From JBAVQS01 sp049694275 (GTDB lineage Bacteria; Chloroflexota; Anaerolineae; UBA4142; SHND01), in contig JBAVQS010000140.1 in the NCBI GenBank assembly GCA_049694275.1, positions 1-47,127 of the forward strand: a stretch of 47,127 bases of DNA, given 5' to 3'. This document shows, one piece after another, positions 32,952 to 40,888 of the stretch. Every line of letters begins with the position of its first letter. Position 1 is the stretch's first letter. Both the position numbers and the translations under genes were made by a program. The notes below the pieces were generated by a model. That model searched no databases. It was given only the letters and a program-made list of their open reading frames with translations, and had not been told where the DNA came from.

Positions 32952-32981
32952 AAGGGCGCTCGCAAATTTGCGAGCGCCCTT
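32952..32981. terminator. bidirectional 30-bp palindrome
   Basis: AAGGGCGCTCGCAAA (32952-32966) is followed directly by its perfect complement (32967-32981), with A-rich and TTGTT flanks. It lies between convergent genes. Confidence 0.75.
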
Positions 32982-32999
32982 GTTAATCCATTCTGATGC

Positions 33000-33335
33000 C
33001 TATTCGGGCCGCTTGTCTTCAATCGCCTTCCAGAGGTTGGCAGGTATCTTGCGCGCTTTTTTGGGTGCAAGACGCACCCGATAATACGTGACGCCACGCA
33101 GATCGATCTCGCGGATGAACCCCTTGCCGATCAGGCTGGATAAGGTGCTGTACGCGTTCTTTTCGTCCTCGCCCATAAAACCAGCCACCCCCGCCACGTC
33201 CACTTGCCCCTGCCGCATCATCCAATTGATGAGCCGGCTGAGCGAATCGGGCATGGTCAAGATATCGCTCATGGTTAAACCGGGCGATACCTCACGTGCG
33301 CTCATTTCATCCTGTAGGCGACCGAACAATCCCAT
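33000..33335 (-). CDS. small winged-helix protein
   Basis: The 111-residue protein has a winged-helix core. SLSRLINWMMRQGQVDVAGVAGFMGEDEKNAYSTLSSLIGKGFIREI fits helix-turn-helix and recognition-helix positions, and YYRVRL forms the wing. A basic C-terminal tail follows (APKKARKIPANLWKAI). It may bind DNA as a transcriptional regulator, or act as a protein-interaction module. The ATG is preceded by an excellent GGAGGAGG. It is divergent from the GH3 glycosidase and could regulate it, but no evidence shows this. Confidence 0.75.
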   Translation of the reverse strand: MGLFGRLQDEMSAREVSPGLTMSDILTMPDSLSRLINWMMRQGQVDVAGVAGFMGEDEKNAYSTLSSLIGKGFIREIDLRGVTYYRVRLAPKKARKIPANLWKAIEDKRPE

Positions 33336-33647
33336 GCCGATTCCTCCTCCCCAAGAGGGTCAGTGGATGCTTGCGGTGTCCCTTGTGCGGGCGTTGGCGA
33401 TACATCCATTGACGTATTTACGCAGGCCAGGCAAACTTGTGTCCATCAGTATAGCCCTGTTTTGTTTTTCCGGCTATAGGGCATCTGTCCCGACGGTTGA
33501 CTATGCCCGGTCATGCTTTTGACAATCCGCGTCCGGTATGTTTTAATCCGCGTATCAGACGCGTCGGGTGGCGCCGACTTGAGATTTTGTTGGCGAACCG
33601 CAAATTCTACCCGGTGGTATTATGTAAACCTTCGCGGTGGAGATATT
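33336..33647. other. 312-base divergent intergenic region
   Basis: This region separates the winged-helix and GH3 genes. It holds the GH3 promoter (33519-33547) and a 7-bp inverted repeat TATAGCC/GGCTATA (33450-33456 and 33472-33478) that could be an operator. I see no gene or RNA in it; the open frame upstream of the GH3 start is not supported by homology or a ribosome binding site. Confidence 0.6.
33519..33547 (+). promoter_or_regulatory. promoter for the GH3 glycosidase
   Basis: Perfect TTGACA (33519-33524) and TTTAAT (33542-33547) are 17 bases apart; the predicted start near 33554 gives a leader of about 94 bases. Confidence 0.65.
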
Positions 33648-36236
33648 ATGGATAACAACGCAAACACAGGCCGTTACCCGTTTCAAGACCCGGCCCTGCC
33701 GCTTGAATTACGCATTGCCGATATCCTCTCGCAACTGACCCTTGAGGAAAAGATCGGGCAACTGGTCAATACTGCGCCTGCGGTGGAGCGGCTCGGTATT
33801 CCGGCCTATAACTGGTGGAATGAGGGATTGCATGGGGTGGCGCGCGCCGGGGTTGCAACGGTTTTTCCGCAGGCGATTGGGCTTGCCGCGACTTGGGACC
33901 CGGACCTGATGCACCGTGTGGCGACGGCGATTTCGGATGAGGCGCGCGCCAAGCATCATGAATTTCTGCGCCAGGGCATCCACCAGATTTATACTGGCCT
34001 GACCTACTGGTCTCCGAATATTAATATCGCGCGTGACCCCCGCTGGGGACGTGCCCAGGAGACGTACGGCGAGGACCCTTACCTGACGGCGCGGATGGCC
34101 GTCGCCTTTGTTCGCGGTCTGCAAGGGAATGATCCGCGCTACCTCAAGCTCGTCGCTACTCCAAAGCATTTCGCCGTGCACAGTGGGCCGGAGCGCCTCC
34201 GTCACGGATTTAACGCGGAGGTTTCGGAAAGGGATTTGCGGGAGACCTACTTGCCGGCCTTTGAGGCGTGCGTCCGAGAGGCGCAGGCCTATTCCATTAT
34301 GGGCGCTTACAATCGGGTGAATGGCGAGGCGTGCTGCGCCAGCCCCGTGCTGCTCGAAAAAATCCTGCGCGCCGAGTGGGGGTTCGACGGTTACGTCGTA
34401 TCGGATTGCGGCGCGATTGCCGATATCTTTCGGCGCCATCTCGTCGTTCAAACGGCGGAAGAAGCGGCCGCGCTGGCAGTCAGGACCGGCTGTGATCTCA
34501 ATTGCTGTGACCGTGGTTGCCCGCAGGATGTAGGCGCTCTATACCGCGCCGTCGAGGCCAGGCTCATTGCGCCAGAGCTGATCGATCGGGCAGTCGCACG
34601 CTTGTTTCGCGCACGTTTCCGCCTGGGCATGTTTGATCCACCAGACCAGGTCTCCTATGCGCAAATTCCCTATGAGGTGAACGACTCGCCCGCGCACCGG
34701 ATGCTGGCGTTGCAGGCCGCGCGTGAATCCATCGTGCTCCTCAAGAATCAGGATGAGTTGCTTCCCTTACCCCGCGACATTGCCTCGATTGCCGTCATTG
34801 GTCCGAATGCAGATGACCTGAGCGTGCTGCGGGCGAACTATTTTGGCGGCGCGGTTCGCCCGGTCACGCCGCTCAAGGGAATCCGTCAAACGGTGGCGCA
34901 CGAGACCCGGGTCTATTATGCCCGCGGGTGTCCCATCGCGCCGGGCGTTCCGCTTCTGGAAACGATCCCTTCAACCTATTTGCGTCCCGCAAATGTCGCC
35001 GCCGATATCAACGGCCTTACGGCCGCCTATTATGCGAACGCTAATTTCGAGGGGGTCCCCGATCTCATCCGCATTGAGCCGATCGTGGATCATCGTTGGA
35101 AATTCAGATCGCCGTTCGGGGGACAACCGACCGACCCGTTTTCGGTTATCTGGGTCGGGCTGGTCATCCCGCCGGTGACCGGTCTCTATTCGCTCGGCGC
35201 CAACGGGTCGAGTGACTTTCGCCTCTGGCTGGATGACCGGGTGATTATTCCTTTCGAATTGAATGACCACGAGCCCTGCACGCGTACAGTGGAGGTCGAG
35301 TTGCAAGCCGGCCGCCTGTATGAGATTCAGCTCGAATATCTCAATGCCGGGCGCGATCCGCAGGTCCGTTTGTTGTGGTCCATGCCGGATCAAGACTATA
35401 TGGCGCAGGCTCTTCAGGTCGCGCAGCAGGCGCAAGCCGTAATTATGGTTCTGGGGTTGAGTCCGGAGGTGGAAGGGGAAGAGATGCGCGTGCAGGTACC
35501 GGGGTTTGTGGGGGGCGACCGGATGGACATTGCGCTCCCTTCAATCCAGCAAGAGTTGCTCGCTCAGGTCCACGCGCTGGGCAAGCCGGTCGTGCTCGTC
35601 CTCCTGAATGGGAGCGCGCTGGCAATCAACTGGGCGCAGGAGAATGTGCCCGCGATTATTGAGGCCTGGTATCCCGGCCAGGAAGGGGGTACTGCGCTCG
35701 CCGAGGTCCTGTTTGGCGACTATAATCCCGCGGGGCGCCTGCCGGTCACCTTTTATCAATCGGTCGATCAGCTTCCCCCCTTTGAGGATTACCGCATGGC
35801 GGGGCGCACGTATCGCTATATGACGGACAAGCCGCTTTACCCGTTTGGACATGGACTGAGCTATACAACATTCGAGTATTCCAGCCTGGATATCAGCCCC
35901 GCCCGAATCTCGGCGGAGGGCGAGGTGCGCGTGACGGTAGACATCCGAAATATAGGGGACCGCGCGGGGGAGGAAGTGGTGCAACTCTATGTGCGTTATC
36001 CAGAGTCGCGAGTGCCGCGGCCGATTGTGGGCCTCAAGGGGTTTCAACGGTTGTCCCTTGCGCCCGGTGAAATGCAACATATCATGCTGACGCTCGCCGC
36101 CAAGCAATTGGCTTTTTGGGATAACGGGTTCGTGGTCGAGCCGGGCCGTGTGCAGGTCCTCGTCGGCGCCTCGTCGGCGGATATTCGGCTGACGAGCGAG
36201 TTTACCATCGAGCCGGAACCGGTCGCCGAAAAATAG
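33648..36236 (+). CDS. GH3 beta-glycosidase (beta-glucosidase/xylosidase) with PA14 insert
   Basis: The 862-residue protein has an N-terminal GH3 barrel (about 20-340). It contains YNWWNEGLHGVARAG, the KHFAVHSGPE motif and GFDGYVVSDCGAI with nucleophile Asp253. The GH3 C-terminal domain (from about 385) is split by a PA14-like module (about 451-580, GLTAAYYANANFEG...GRLYEIQLEY). A fibronectin-III-like domain follows (EVRVTVDIRNIGDRAGEEVVQLYV). This order is typical of beta-glucosidases and beta-xylosidases acting on plant-derived oligosaccharides. No signal peptide is present, so it is probably cytoplasmic. GGTGGAG precedes the ATG at 33648; the open frame upstream is not used. Confidence 0.93.
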   Translation: MDNNANTGRYPFQDPALPLELRIADILSQLTLEEKIGQLVNTAPAVERLGIPAYNWWNEGLHGVARAGVATVFPQAIGLAATWDPDLMHRVATAISDEARAKHHEFLRQGIHQIYTGLTYWSPNINIARDPRWGRAQETYGEDPYLTARMAVAFVRGLQGNDPRYLKLVATPKHFAVHSGPERLRHGFNAEVSERDLRETYLPAFEACVREAQAYSIMGAYNRVNGEACCASPVLLEKILRAEWGFDGYVVSDCGAIADIFRRHLVVQTAEEAAALAVRTGCDLNCCDRGCPQDVGALYRAVEARLIAPELIDRAVARLFRARFRLGMFDPPDQVSYAQIPYEVNDSPAHRMLALQAARESIVLLKNQDELLPLPRDIASIAVIGPNADDLSVLRANYFGGAVRPVTPLKGIRQTVAHETRVYYARGCPIAPGVPLLETIPSTYLRPANVAADINGLTAAYYANANFEGVPDLIRIEPIVDHRWKFRSPFGGQPTDPFSVIWVGLVIPPVTGLYSLGANGSSDFRLWLDDRVIIPFELNDHEPCTRTVEVELQAGRLYEIQLEYLNAGRDPQVRLLWSMPDQDYMAQALQVAQQAQAVIMVLGLSPEVEGEEMRVQVPGFVGGDRMDIALPSIQQELLAQVHALGKPVVLVLLNGSALAINWAQENVPAIIEAWYPGQEGGTALAEVLFGDYNPAGRLPVTFYQSVDQLPPFEDYRMAGRTYRYMTDKPLYPFGHGLSYTTFEYSSLDISPARISAEGEVRVTVDIRNIGDRAGEEVVQLYVRYPESRVPRPIVGLKGFQRLSLAPGEMQHIMLTLAAKQLAFWDNGFVVEPGRVQVLVGASSADIRLTSEFTIEPEPVAEK

Positions 36237-36257
36237 CTTTTGTTTTTACGCCTTGGT

Positions 36258-36287
36258 TTGTATGTTTTGAGATTTGTCAGTTATACT
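36258..36287 (+). promoter_or_regulatory. promoter for the glutaredoxin-like gene
   Basis: TTGTAT (36258-36263) and TATACT (36282-36287) are 18 bases apart. A leader of about 52 bases leads to GGAGG and the ATG at 36347. Confidence 0.5.
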
Positions 36288-36346
36288 ATACCTGCTTGGC
36301 AATCGGGCGATGATTTGTCCAACTCTTTTTTTGGAGGAATGATTCC

Positions 36347-36613
36347 ATGGACGCTTGTACAGAGCCGTGCCTGATCGTCTATGGCCGTCATAGCTGCGGC
36401 CGTTCCCACTGGCTCTATCAAGAGCTCGAAAATAATCATATCGATTTTGAATGGCGCGACATTGTCATGGGTGAGCCGCGTTTCAAGGAAGAGCTCAAGG
36501 CGCTGGCGCGCGGGAACCTGTCGGTTCCAACCGTGATCTTTCCCGATGGCTCTGTCATGGTCGAGCCTCGTCCCGACCAGGTGCTCAGCCGCCTCCAGGC
36601 GAGTCCCAGTTAG
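36347..36613 (+). CDS. glutaredoxin-like protein with CGRS active site
   Basis: The 88-residue protein has the thioredoxin-fold pattern of glutaredoxins: LIVYGRHSCGRSHWLYQELENNHIDFEWRDI, and the cis-Pro region NLSVPTVIFPDGSVMVEPRPDQVL. The active site is Cys17-Gly-Arg-Ser20, so the resolving Cys is Ser and any thiol chemistry would be monothiol. Two more Cys (4 and 8) lie near the N-terminus. It may reduce mixed disulfides or bind a metal cluster. The start is supported by GGAGG. It stands alone between the GH3 gene and a gene-poor region. Confidence 0.8.
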   Translation: MDACTEPCLIVYGRHSCGRSHWLYQELENNHIDFEWRDIVMGEPRFKEELKALARGNLSVPTVIFPDGSVMVEPRPDQVLSRLQASPS

Positions 36614-36721
36614 ACGCCGCGTGCGCAGGGCAGTGGGCCAGGCGCCGCGTCCAGGCTCATCATGCTGCAAACCAGAGCACAGCGAATAGGATCAATTACA
36701 GGACTAGGGGAACAGGTTCTC

Positions 36722-37006
36722 CTATGTGTTAGTCATTGCAAATAAAGCCTTGGCTAGAATCCACAAAAATAAAAGCCCATTGCCACCCAGAAAAACTGCG
36801 AGTCCGCCGGCTAGCCATTTCCGATACCCCTGCTGAGAACGTCGCCAGGTGAATACCCCTTGCATCCCTAGTCCGAGGGACACAGCATCTATCACACTGG
36901 CGAGTATGGCTACCTCGTCGCCAACCGCACCTTGATCCGGATACCGCATATTGCGCAATAGGATCTGCCCAAAAGCCACAGAAAAGAAAAATAGCCCCAC
37001 CCACAC
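36722..37006 (-). CDS. possible small membrane protein
   Basis: The 94-residue reading frame has three hydrophobic stretches (VGLFFFSVAFGQILL, VAILASVIDAVSLGLG, LAGGLAVFLGGNGLLFLWILAKALF) separated by basic loops, which looks like a real membrane protein. I prefer the GTG at 37006 because GGAGGAGG lies just upstream; the ATG at 37027 has no usable ribosome binding site. Base composition is less GC-rich than flanking genes, which may reflect transfer. No family is recognised. Confidence 0.5.
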   Translation of the reverse strand: MWVGLFFFSVAFGQILLRNMRYPDQGAVGDEVAILASVIDAVSLGLGMQGVFTWRRSQQGYRKWLAGGLAVFLGGNGLLFLWILAKALFAMTNT

Positions 37007-37397
37007 ATTTCCTCCTCCATTCCTCATCCCTCACCGCAGTTTCCCTTGCACCTCCTCGTTCAACATTCCACATCGCCACAAGATCGCAGGTCACAGCCTA
37101 CAGCCCAAGCGCTTTCCGCCTATGCCAGTATATATCCTTATCCAAGTCAAGCGAAAACACTGGCGGTATAGGAAAAGCCATATCCCATACCCCAACCTCC
37201 GACCGATCACCATCAAAATCCGGCTATTGCAAATTCTGTTGAACACGTGCCTGTCATGTTGAGCGGAATGCAAGTGACACACCCGGTGACACTCCCCAAT
37301 GCTATATTTGGATAAAGACAAAGCGCCATCGCCGACAAGATGATCGGGCGAAAAGGAGGAGGGCCTATCGAAGAAACCATCTGAGACATTCGGCTCC
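37007..37397. other. gene-poor, AT-richer stretch
   Basis: This region has visibly lower G+C than its surroundings. A minus-strand open frame (37091-37435) encodes a sequence with no membrane logic, signal or conserved motif and reads like noncoding or decayed DNA. It contains a GCAGGTCACAG word (37087-37097) shared with two other sites, and a direct GTGACAC repeat near 37274-37292. Nothing else is supported. Confidence 0.5.
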
Positions 37398-37426
37398 TTG
37401 ACAAAAATTTTCCTCGCGTATATGCT
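37398..37426 (+). promoter_or_regulatory. strong promoter with no gene directly after it
   Basis: Perfect TTGACA (37398-37403) and TATGCT (37421-37426) are 17 bases apart. The expected start is near 37433, 218 bases before the next start codon. Confidence 0.65.
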
Positions 37427-37432
37427 TCCATT

Positions 37433-37580
37433 CAAGGTGGCTGTGTTCGCCCGATGTTTGTGACTTATGCGCGGGGCATACTGATCGGTTGCGCCCAGGA
37501 GTGTACCGGCGTGAGCTTGCCTGCTCTATTTGAGAATGCCCCAACCCCCGCCGCGTGCCGCGATGAGTGCGGCCTTTTTT
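37433..37580 (+). ncRNA. candidate small RNA or attenuating leader
   Basis: Between a near-consensus promoter and a terminator lies about 148 bases that can fold. GGGGCAT (37473-37479) pairs with ATGCCCC (37536-37542), enclosing CGGT/ACCG (37486-37508) and GAGC/GCTC (37513-37526), which gives a three-way junction. A terminator stem GCCGC/GCGGC plus T6 ends it. I recognise no known RNA family. It could be a free small RNA or a leader controlling the gene at 37651. Confidence 0.4.
37557..37580 (+). terminator. intrinsic terminator-like hairpin
   Basis: GCCGC (37557-37561) and GCGGC (37569-37573) enclose GATGAGT and are followed by CTTTTTT. The stem is short but the T-run is good. Confidence 0.6.
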
Positions 37581-37650
37581 GTTCCCTGGGCCCGATTTTT
37601 TAGGACGTGCCGTTTCGCGTCCGATTCAATTCCATGGAGGAATCTTTCCA

Positions 37651-40098
37651 ATGCATATCAAGCTTTCGCGGATGGTCGTGATTCCCGCTGTTCTCACGGC
37701 TGTAGCGATCCTGCTCGGCGTTGTGTTTCTCACCTCGGCAACAAAGGGACCCGGGGCCGCGACGGCCCAATCGGATCCGAACCAGGTCGCGGCATCTCAA
37801 TCTCAAGGTATAGATGTTGACCGCGAACAACGCCCCGCCCAGGCGGAGGGTCAGCTCCTACCGCCCAACGAGGCGGCGTTGAACGACCCGATTCTCAAGG
37901 CTGCGGCGACTCCGGCTCAGTTGAGCACCGGCGTCATCGTCGGTCGTTCGGCCAAGAATGATGTTTCCCCCGCGCTGCGCGATATTCGAGTCATTCCTCC
38001 TCAACCCTATACGACCATCCGGGAAAAGCCGGAACCGGAAGAACCGCACCTTCTCCCCGCGCGTCCACCGGTGACTGATCCAGTGGTTCAGAAGGAATTT
38101 GGCCTGCGCCTCCCGGAGCTTGGCCCCACAGTCGGGGTGAATTTTGATGGCGTGAGCAACCTCGACGGCGTTTACCCGCCCGACACGAACGGCGACGTCG
38201 GTCCCAATCATTACGTCCAGTGGGTCAATTCACACTTTCAGATTTTCAGCAAGACCGGCGCTTCACTCTACGGCCCGGCCGCCGGCAATACACTCTGGAC
38301 CGGCTTTGGCGCGCCGTGCGAAACGAGCAATGATGGCGACCCGGTCGCGCTCTATGATCCTATGGCCAATCGCTGGGTGATGAGCCAGTTTACCGCCTCG
38401 AGCCCGTATGGTGAGTGCGTCGCGGTCTCAACCACGGGCGACCCTACCGGGACCTGGTATCGGTACTTTTTCCAGTTCAGCACCACTGTATTTTACGATT
38501 ATCCCAAGCTGGGAATCTGGCCGGATGGTTACTATTTCACCTTCAACCTCTTTAACGGCAATACCTACAACGGTCCGACCGCAGTCGTCGTCAACCGGAG
38601 CAATATGCTGACCGGCGCGGCGGCGGCTTTCCAGCAGTTCAACGCCGGTTCGAGCTATGGGACGCTTCTCCCTTCGGATTTGGATGGCGCGACCTTGCCC
38701 CCCAGCGGCTCACCGAATTTCATGGTCGAGCTCGGGAGCACTACCCTGGAGATGTGGAAATTCCATGTCAATTGGACCACCCCGGCCAACTCGACCTTTA
38801 CCGGGCCGACGGAAATGCCGATCGCCGCATATAATGAGCTCTGTCCCAACACCAGCAGCTGCGTCCCACAGCCGAGCACCAGCGTCGGGCTGGATGGATT
38901 GGGCGATCGCCTGATGCACCGCCTCGCCTATCGCAATTTCGGCGACCATGAATCGCTCCTCGTGAGCCATTCGGTAAATGCCTCCGCCAGCGGCATGCAG
39001 GCCGCGGCGCGCTGGTACGAGATTCGCAGTCCGAACGGGACGCCGGCGATCTATCAGCAGGGGACGTATGCGCCGGATGCCACCAACCGCTGGATGCCGA
39101 GCATTGCAATGGACAAGGCCGGCGATATTGCAATGGGTTATAGCGTGTCGAGCGGTAGCACCTATCCGGGCATTCGCTATACGGGACGCCTGGTCGGTGA
39201 TGCGCTCGGGCAGATGACCCAGGGCGAGACGACGATGATTGCGGGCAGCGGCTCGCAGACCGGCAGCGCCTCGCGCTGGGGCGACTATGCGAGCATGGTC
39301 GTCGATCCGAGCGACGACTGCACCTTCTGGTTTACGACAGAGTACATGCCGAGCACGGGCGCGGCGCCGTGGCAGACGCGCATCGGCTCGTTCAAATTCC
39401 CATCGTGCAGTAACACTGCGCCGACCAGTACGCCGACAACGGGTCCAACGAATACGCCGACGCGTACGGCGACAACCGGGCTGACCGCCACGGCGACGAG
39501 CACGGCGACAACCGGCCCGACGGCTACACCAACGCTCACGGCGACGACCGGGCCGACCACCACCGCGACGAGCACGGCTACAACCGGTCCGACCGTGACG
39601 CCGACCAGTACGAACATTCCGCCAACGGCGACGCCCACAGGCAGTGGCGCAAATGCCGTGGTCAACCCTGGTTTTGAGAGCGGCCCTGGCGTGGGCTGGG
39701 TCGAGCATTCAAGCGGCGGTTACGAGGTGATCGATACGACCCGCCCGCACACCGGCGCTTACAGCGCCTATGAGTGTGACTATAATAGTTGCAACGAATA
39801 CATCGAGCAGACCGTCAAAGTCCCGACGAATGGAAAACTCACCTACTGGTGGTACATGACCAGCTCTGAAGGGACGACGACCGCGTACGACTATCTGCGC
39901 GTCCGGGTTTATTCGATGACCGGGACTTTGCTGGCGACGCTGCGGACGTGGAGCAACAGGAACGTACGCAACACCTGGTCGCTGGATACCCTGGGCCTGT
40001 CCACCTACGCCGGAAAGACGGTGAAACTGCGATTTATCAGTACGACCGATAGCTCGCTGCCGAGCGCATTCTGGATTGACGATGTGACGGTCAAGTGA
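37651..40098 (+). CDS. large secreted protein with Thr-rich repeats and C-terminal carbohydrate-binding-like domain
   Basis: The 815-residue protein has an N-terminal hydrophobic signal or anchor (about 10-28, VIPAVLTAVAILLGVVFL). A proline-rich region follows. The main domain (about 150-590) starts VGVNFDGVSNLDGVYPPDTNGDVGPNHYVQWVNSHFQIFSK and contains repeated beta segments, like a propeller or sialidase-type fold; I recognise no catalytic residues. Five 12-residue repeats of TTGPTxTPTxTA type (39436-39615) form a linker. The last 150 residues (VVNPGFESGPG...SAFWIDDVTVK) have the pattern of carbohydrate-binding jelly-roll modules. It is probably exported and surface-exposed. GGAGG lies 10 bases before the ATG. 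Confidence 0.8.
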   Translation: MHIKLSRMVVIPAVLTAVAILLGVVFLTSATKGPGAATAQSDPNQVAASQSQGIDVDREQRPAQAEGQLLPPNEAALNDPILKAAATPAQLSTGVIVGRSAKNDVSPALRDIRVIPPQPYTTIREKPEPEEPHLLPARPPVTDPVVQKEFGLRLPELGPTVGVNFDGVSNLDGVYPPDTNGDVGPNHYVQWVNSHFQIFSKTGASLYGPAAGNTLWTGFGAPCETSNDGDPVALYDPMANRWVMSQFTASSPYGECVAVSTTGDPTGTWYRYFFQFSTTVFYDYPKLGIWPDGYYFTFNLFNGNTYNGPTAVVVNRSNMLTGAAAAFQQFNAGSSYGTLLPSDLDGATLPPSGSPNFMVELGSTTLEMWKFHVNWTTPANSTFTGPTEMPIAAYNELCPNTSSCVPQPSTSVGLDGLGDRLMHRLAYRNFGDHESLLVSHSVNASASGMQAAARWYEIRSPNGTPAIYQQGTYAPDATNRWMPSIAMDKAGDIAMGYSVSSGSTYPGIRYTGRLVGDALGQMTQGETTMIAGSGSQTGSASRWGDYASMVVDPSDDCTFWFTTEYMPSTGAAPWQTRIGSFKFPSCSNTAPTSTPTTGPTNTPTRTATTGLTATATSTATTGPTATPTLTATTGPTTTATSTATTGPTVTPTSTNIPPTATPTGSGANAVVNPGFESGPGVGWVEHSSGGYEVIDTTRPHTGAYSAYECDYNSCNEYIEQTVKVPTNGKLTYWWYMTSSEGTTTAYDYLRVRVYSMTGTLLATLRTWSNRNVRNTWSLDTLGLSTYAGKTVKLRFISTTDSSLPSAFWIDDVTVK
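39436..39615 (+). repeat. five tandem 36-bp (12-residue) repeats
   Basis: Units at 39436, 39472, 39508, 39544 and 39580 encode variants of TTGPTATPTSTA. They make the flexible linker between the main and C-terminal domains and are likely to vary in copy number. Confidence 0.9.
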
Positions 40099-40114
40099 CG
40101 ATGAGAGCGAAAGA

Positions 40115-40150
40115 GAACCCGCAAGGTCTTGCAGACCTTGCGGGTTCTTT
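40115..40150. terminator. bidirectional intrinsic terminator
   Basis: Arms 40115-40128 and 40134-40147 pair perfectly over 14 bp around TTGCA, followed by TTTATTT on the plus strand. It separates the secreted protein from the convergent kdpE gene. Confidence 0.85.
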
Positions 40151-40189
40151 ATTTGCCGTGATATTCTCTGGTGGGTGTGCGCCTTGTGC

Positions 40190-40888
40190 TCATTCCAGCC
40201 GGAGCCGATAGCCGACGCCGAGCTCGGTGACGAGATAGCGGGGACGGGTGGGGTCCGTTTCGAGTTTGTGCCTGAGCTGGAGCATGTGGACGCGCAGCGA
40301 GTTGGCCTCGTTCTCGTGCCCCGATCCCCACACTTCAATGAGTAGTTGACGATGAGTCATGACTTTGCCTGCATTGTGGACGAGGGCTGCGAGCAGCTTG
40401 TATTCCGTCGGCGTCAGGTGGATCTCCCGCTCGCCCATGTACACCTGTCGTTGCGCCAGGTCCACGCAGAGTTGGTCCACCCTGAATACCGGCTCGCCCG
40501 GTTGTTGATTGACGAGGGCATAATGCCGCAGCGCGACTCGAATGCGCGCGAGCAGTTCGTTCACGCCAAAGGGCTTTGTTAAATAGTCGTCGGCCCCGGC
40601 GTCGAGCGCGGCGACCTTGTCCTGCTCCTGGCCCCGGGCGGTGAGGATGATAATGGGCAGGTGGGTCCACTCGCGCAGCCGGCGTGTGACCTCCAGCCCG
40701 TCGAGGTCAGGCAGGCCCAGGTCGAGAATCACCAAATCCGGCTGCCGCTCAGTCGCCAGGTCGAGCCCGTCGCGCCCGGTTGCCGCCTCGAGGAATTGAT
40801 AACCGTGTTGCACAAGTGAAGTGCGCAGGAATCGGCGAATGGGCATCTCGTCCTCGATCACCAGGACCACCGGGGCTTGCTCAGGCAT
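40190..40888 (-). CDS. kdpE: response regulator of the Kdp system
   Basis: The 232-residue OmpR-type regulator has a receiver domain with acidic pocket Glu12-Asp13, phosphoacceptor Asp56 (LVILDLGLPDLDG) and the conserved KPFG lysine. A C-terminal winged-helix DNA-binding domain follows (HLTPTEYKLLAALVHNAGKVMTHRQLLIEVWG...TELGVGYRLRLE). It should activate the kdp operon under potassium limitation or osmotic stress after phosphorylation by KdpD. An open frame extends upstream to 40999, but the ATG at 40888, overlapping the kdpD end by eight bases, gives the family length. It is the last gene of the operon. Confidence 0.94.
   Translation of the reverse strand: MPEQAPVVLVIEDEMPIRRFLRTSLVQHGYQFLEAATGRDGLDLATERQPDLVILDLGLPDLDGLEVTRRLREWTHLPIIILTARGQEQDKVAALDAGADDYLTKPFGVNELLARIRVALRHYALVNQQPGEPVFRVDQLCVDLAQRQVYMGEREIHLTPTEYKLLAALVHNAGKVMTHRQLLIEVWGSGHENEANSLRVHMLQLRHKLETDPTRPRYLVTELGVGYRLRLE

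Noticed and set aside
37091..37435. Minus-strand ORF of 114 codons
   Set aside because: No ribosome binding site, signal or recognisable segment; it also runs into the promoter at 37398-37426.
39436..39615. Tandem repeat as possible CRISPR-like array
   Set aside because: Units are contiguous without spacers and encode an in-frame Thr-rich linker.
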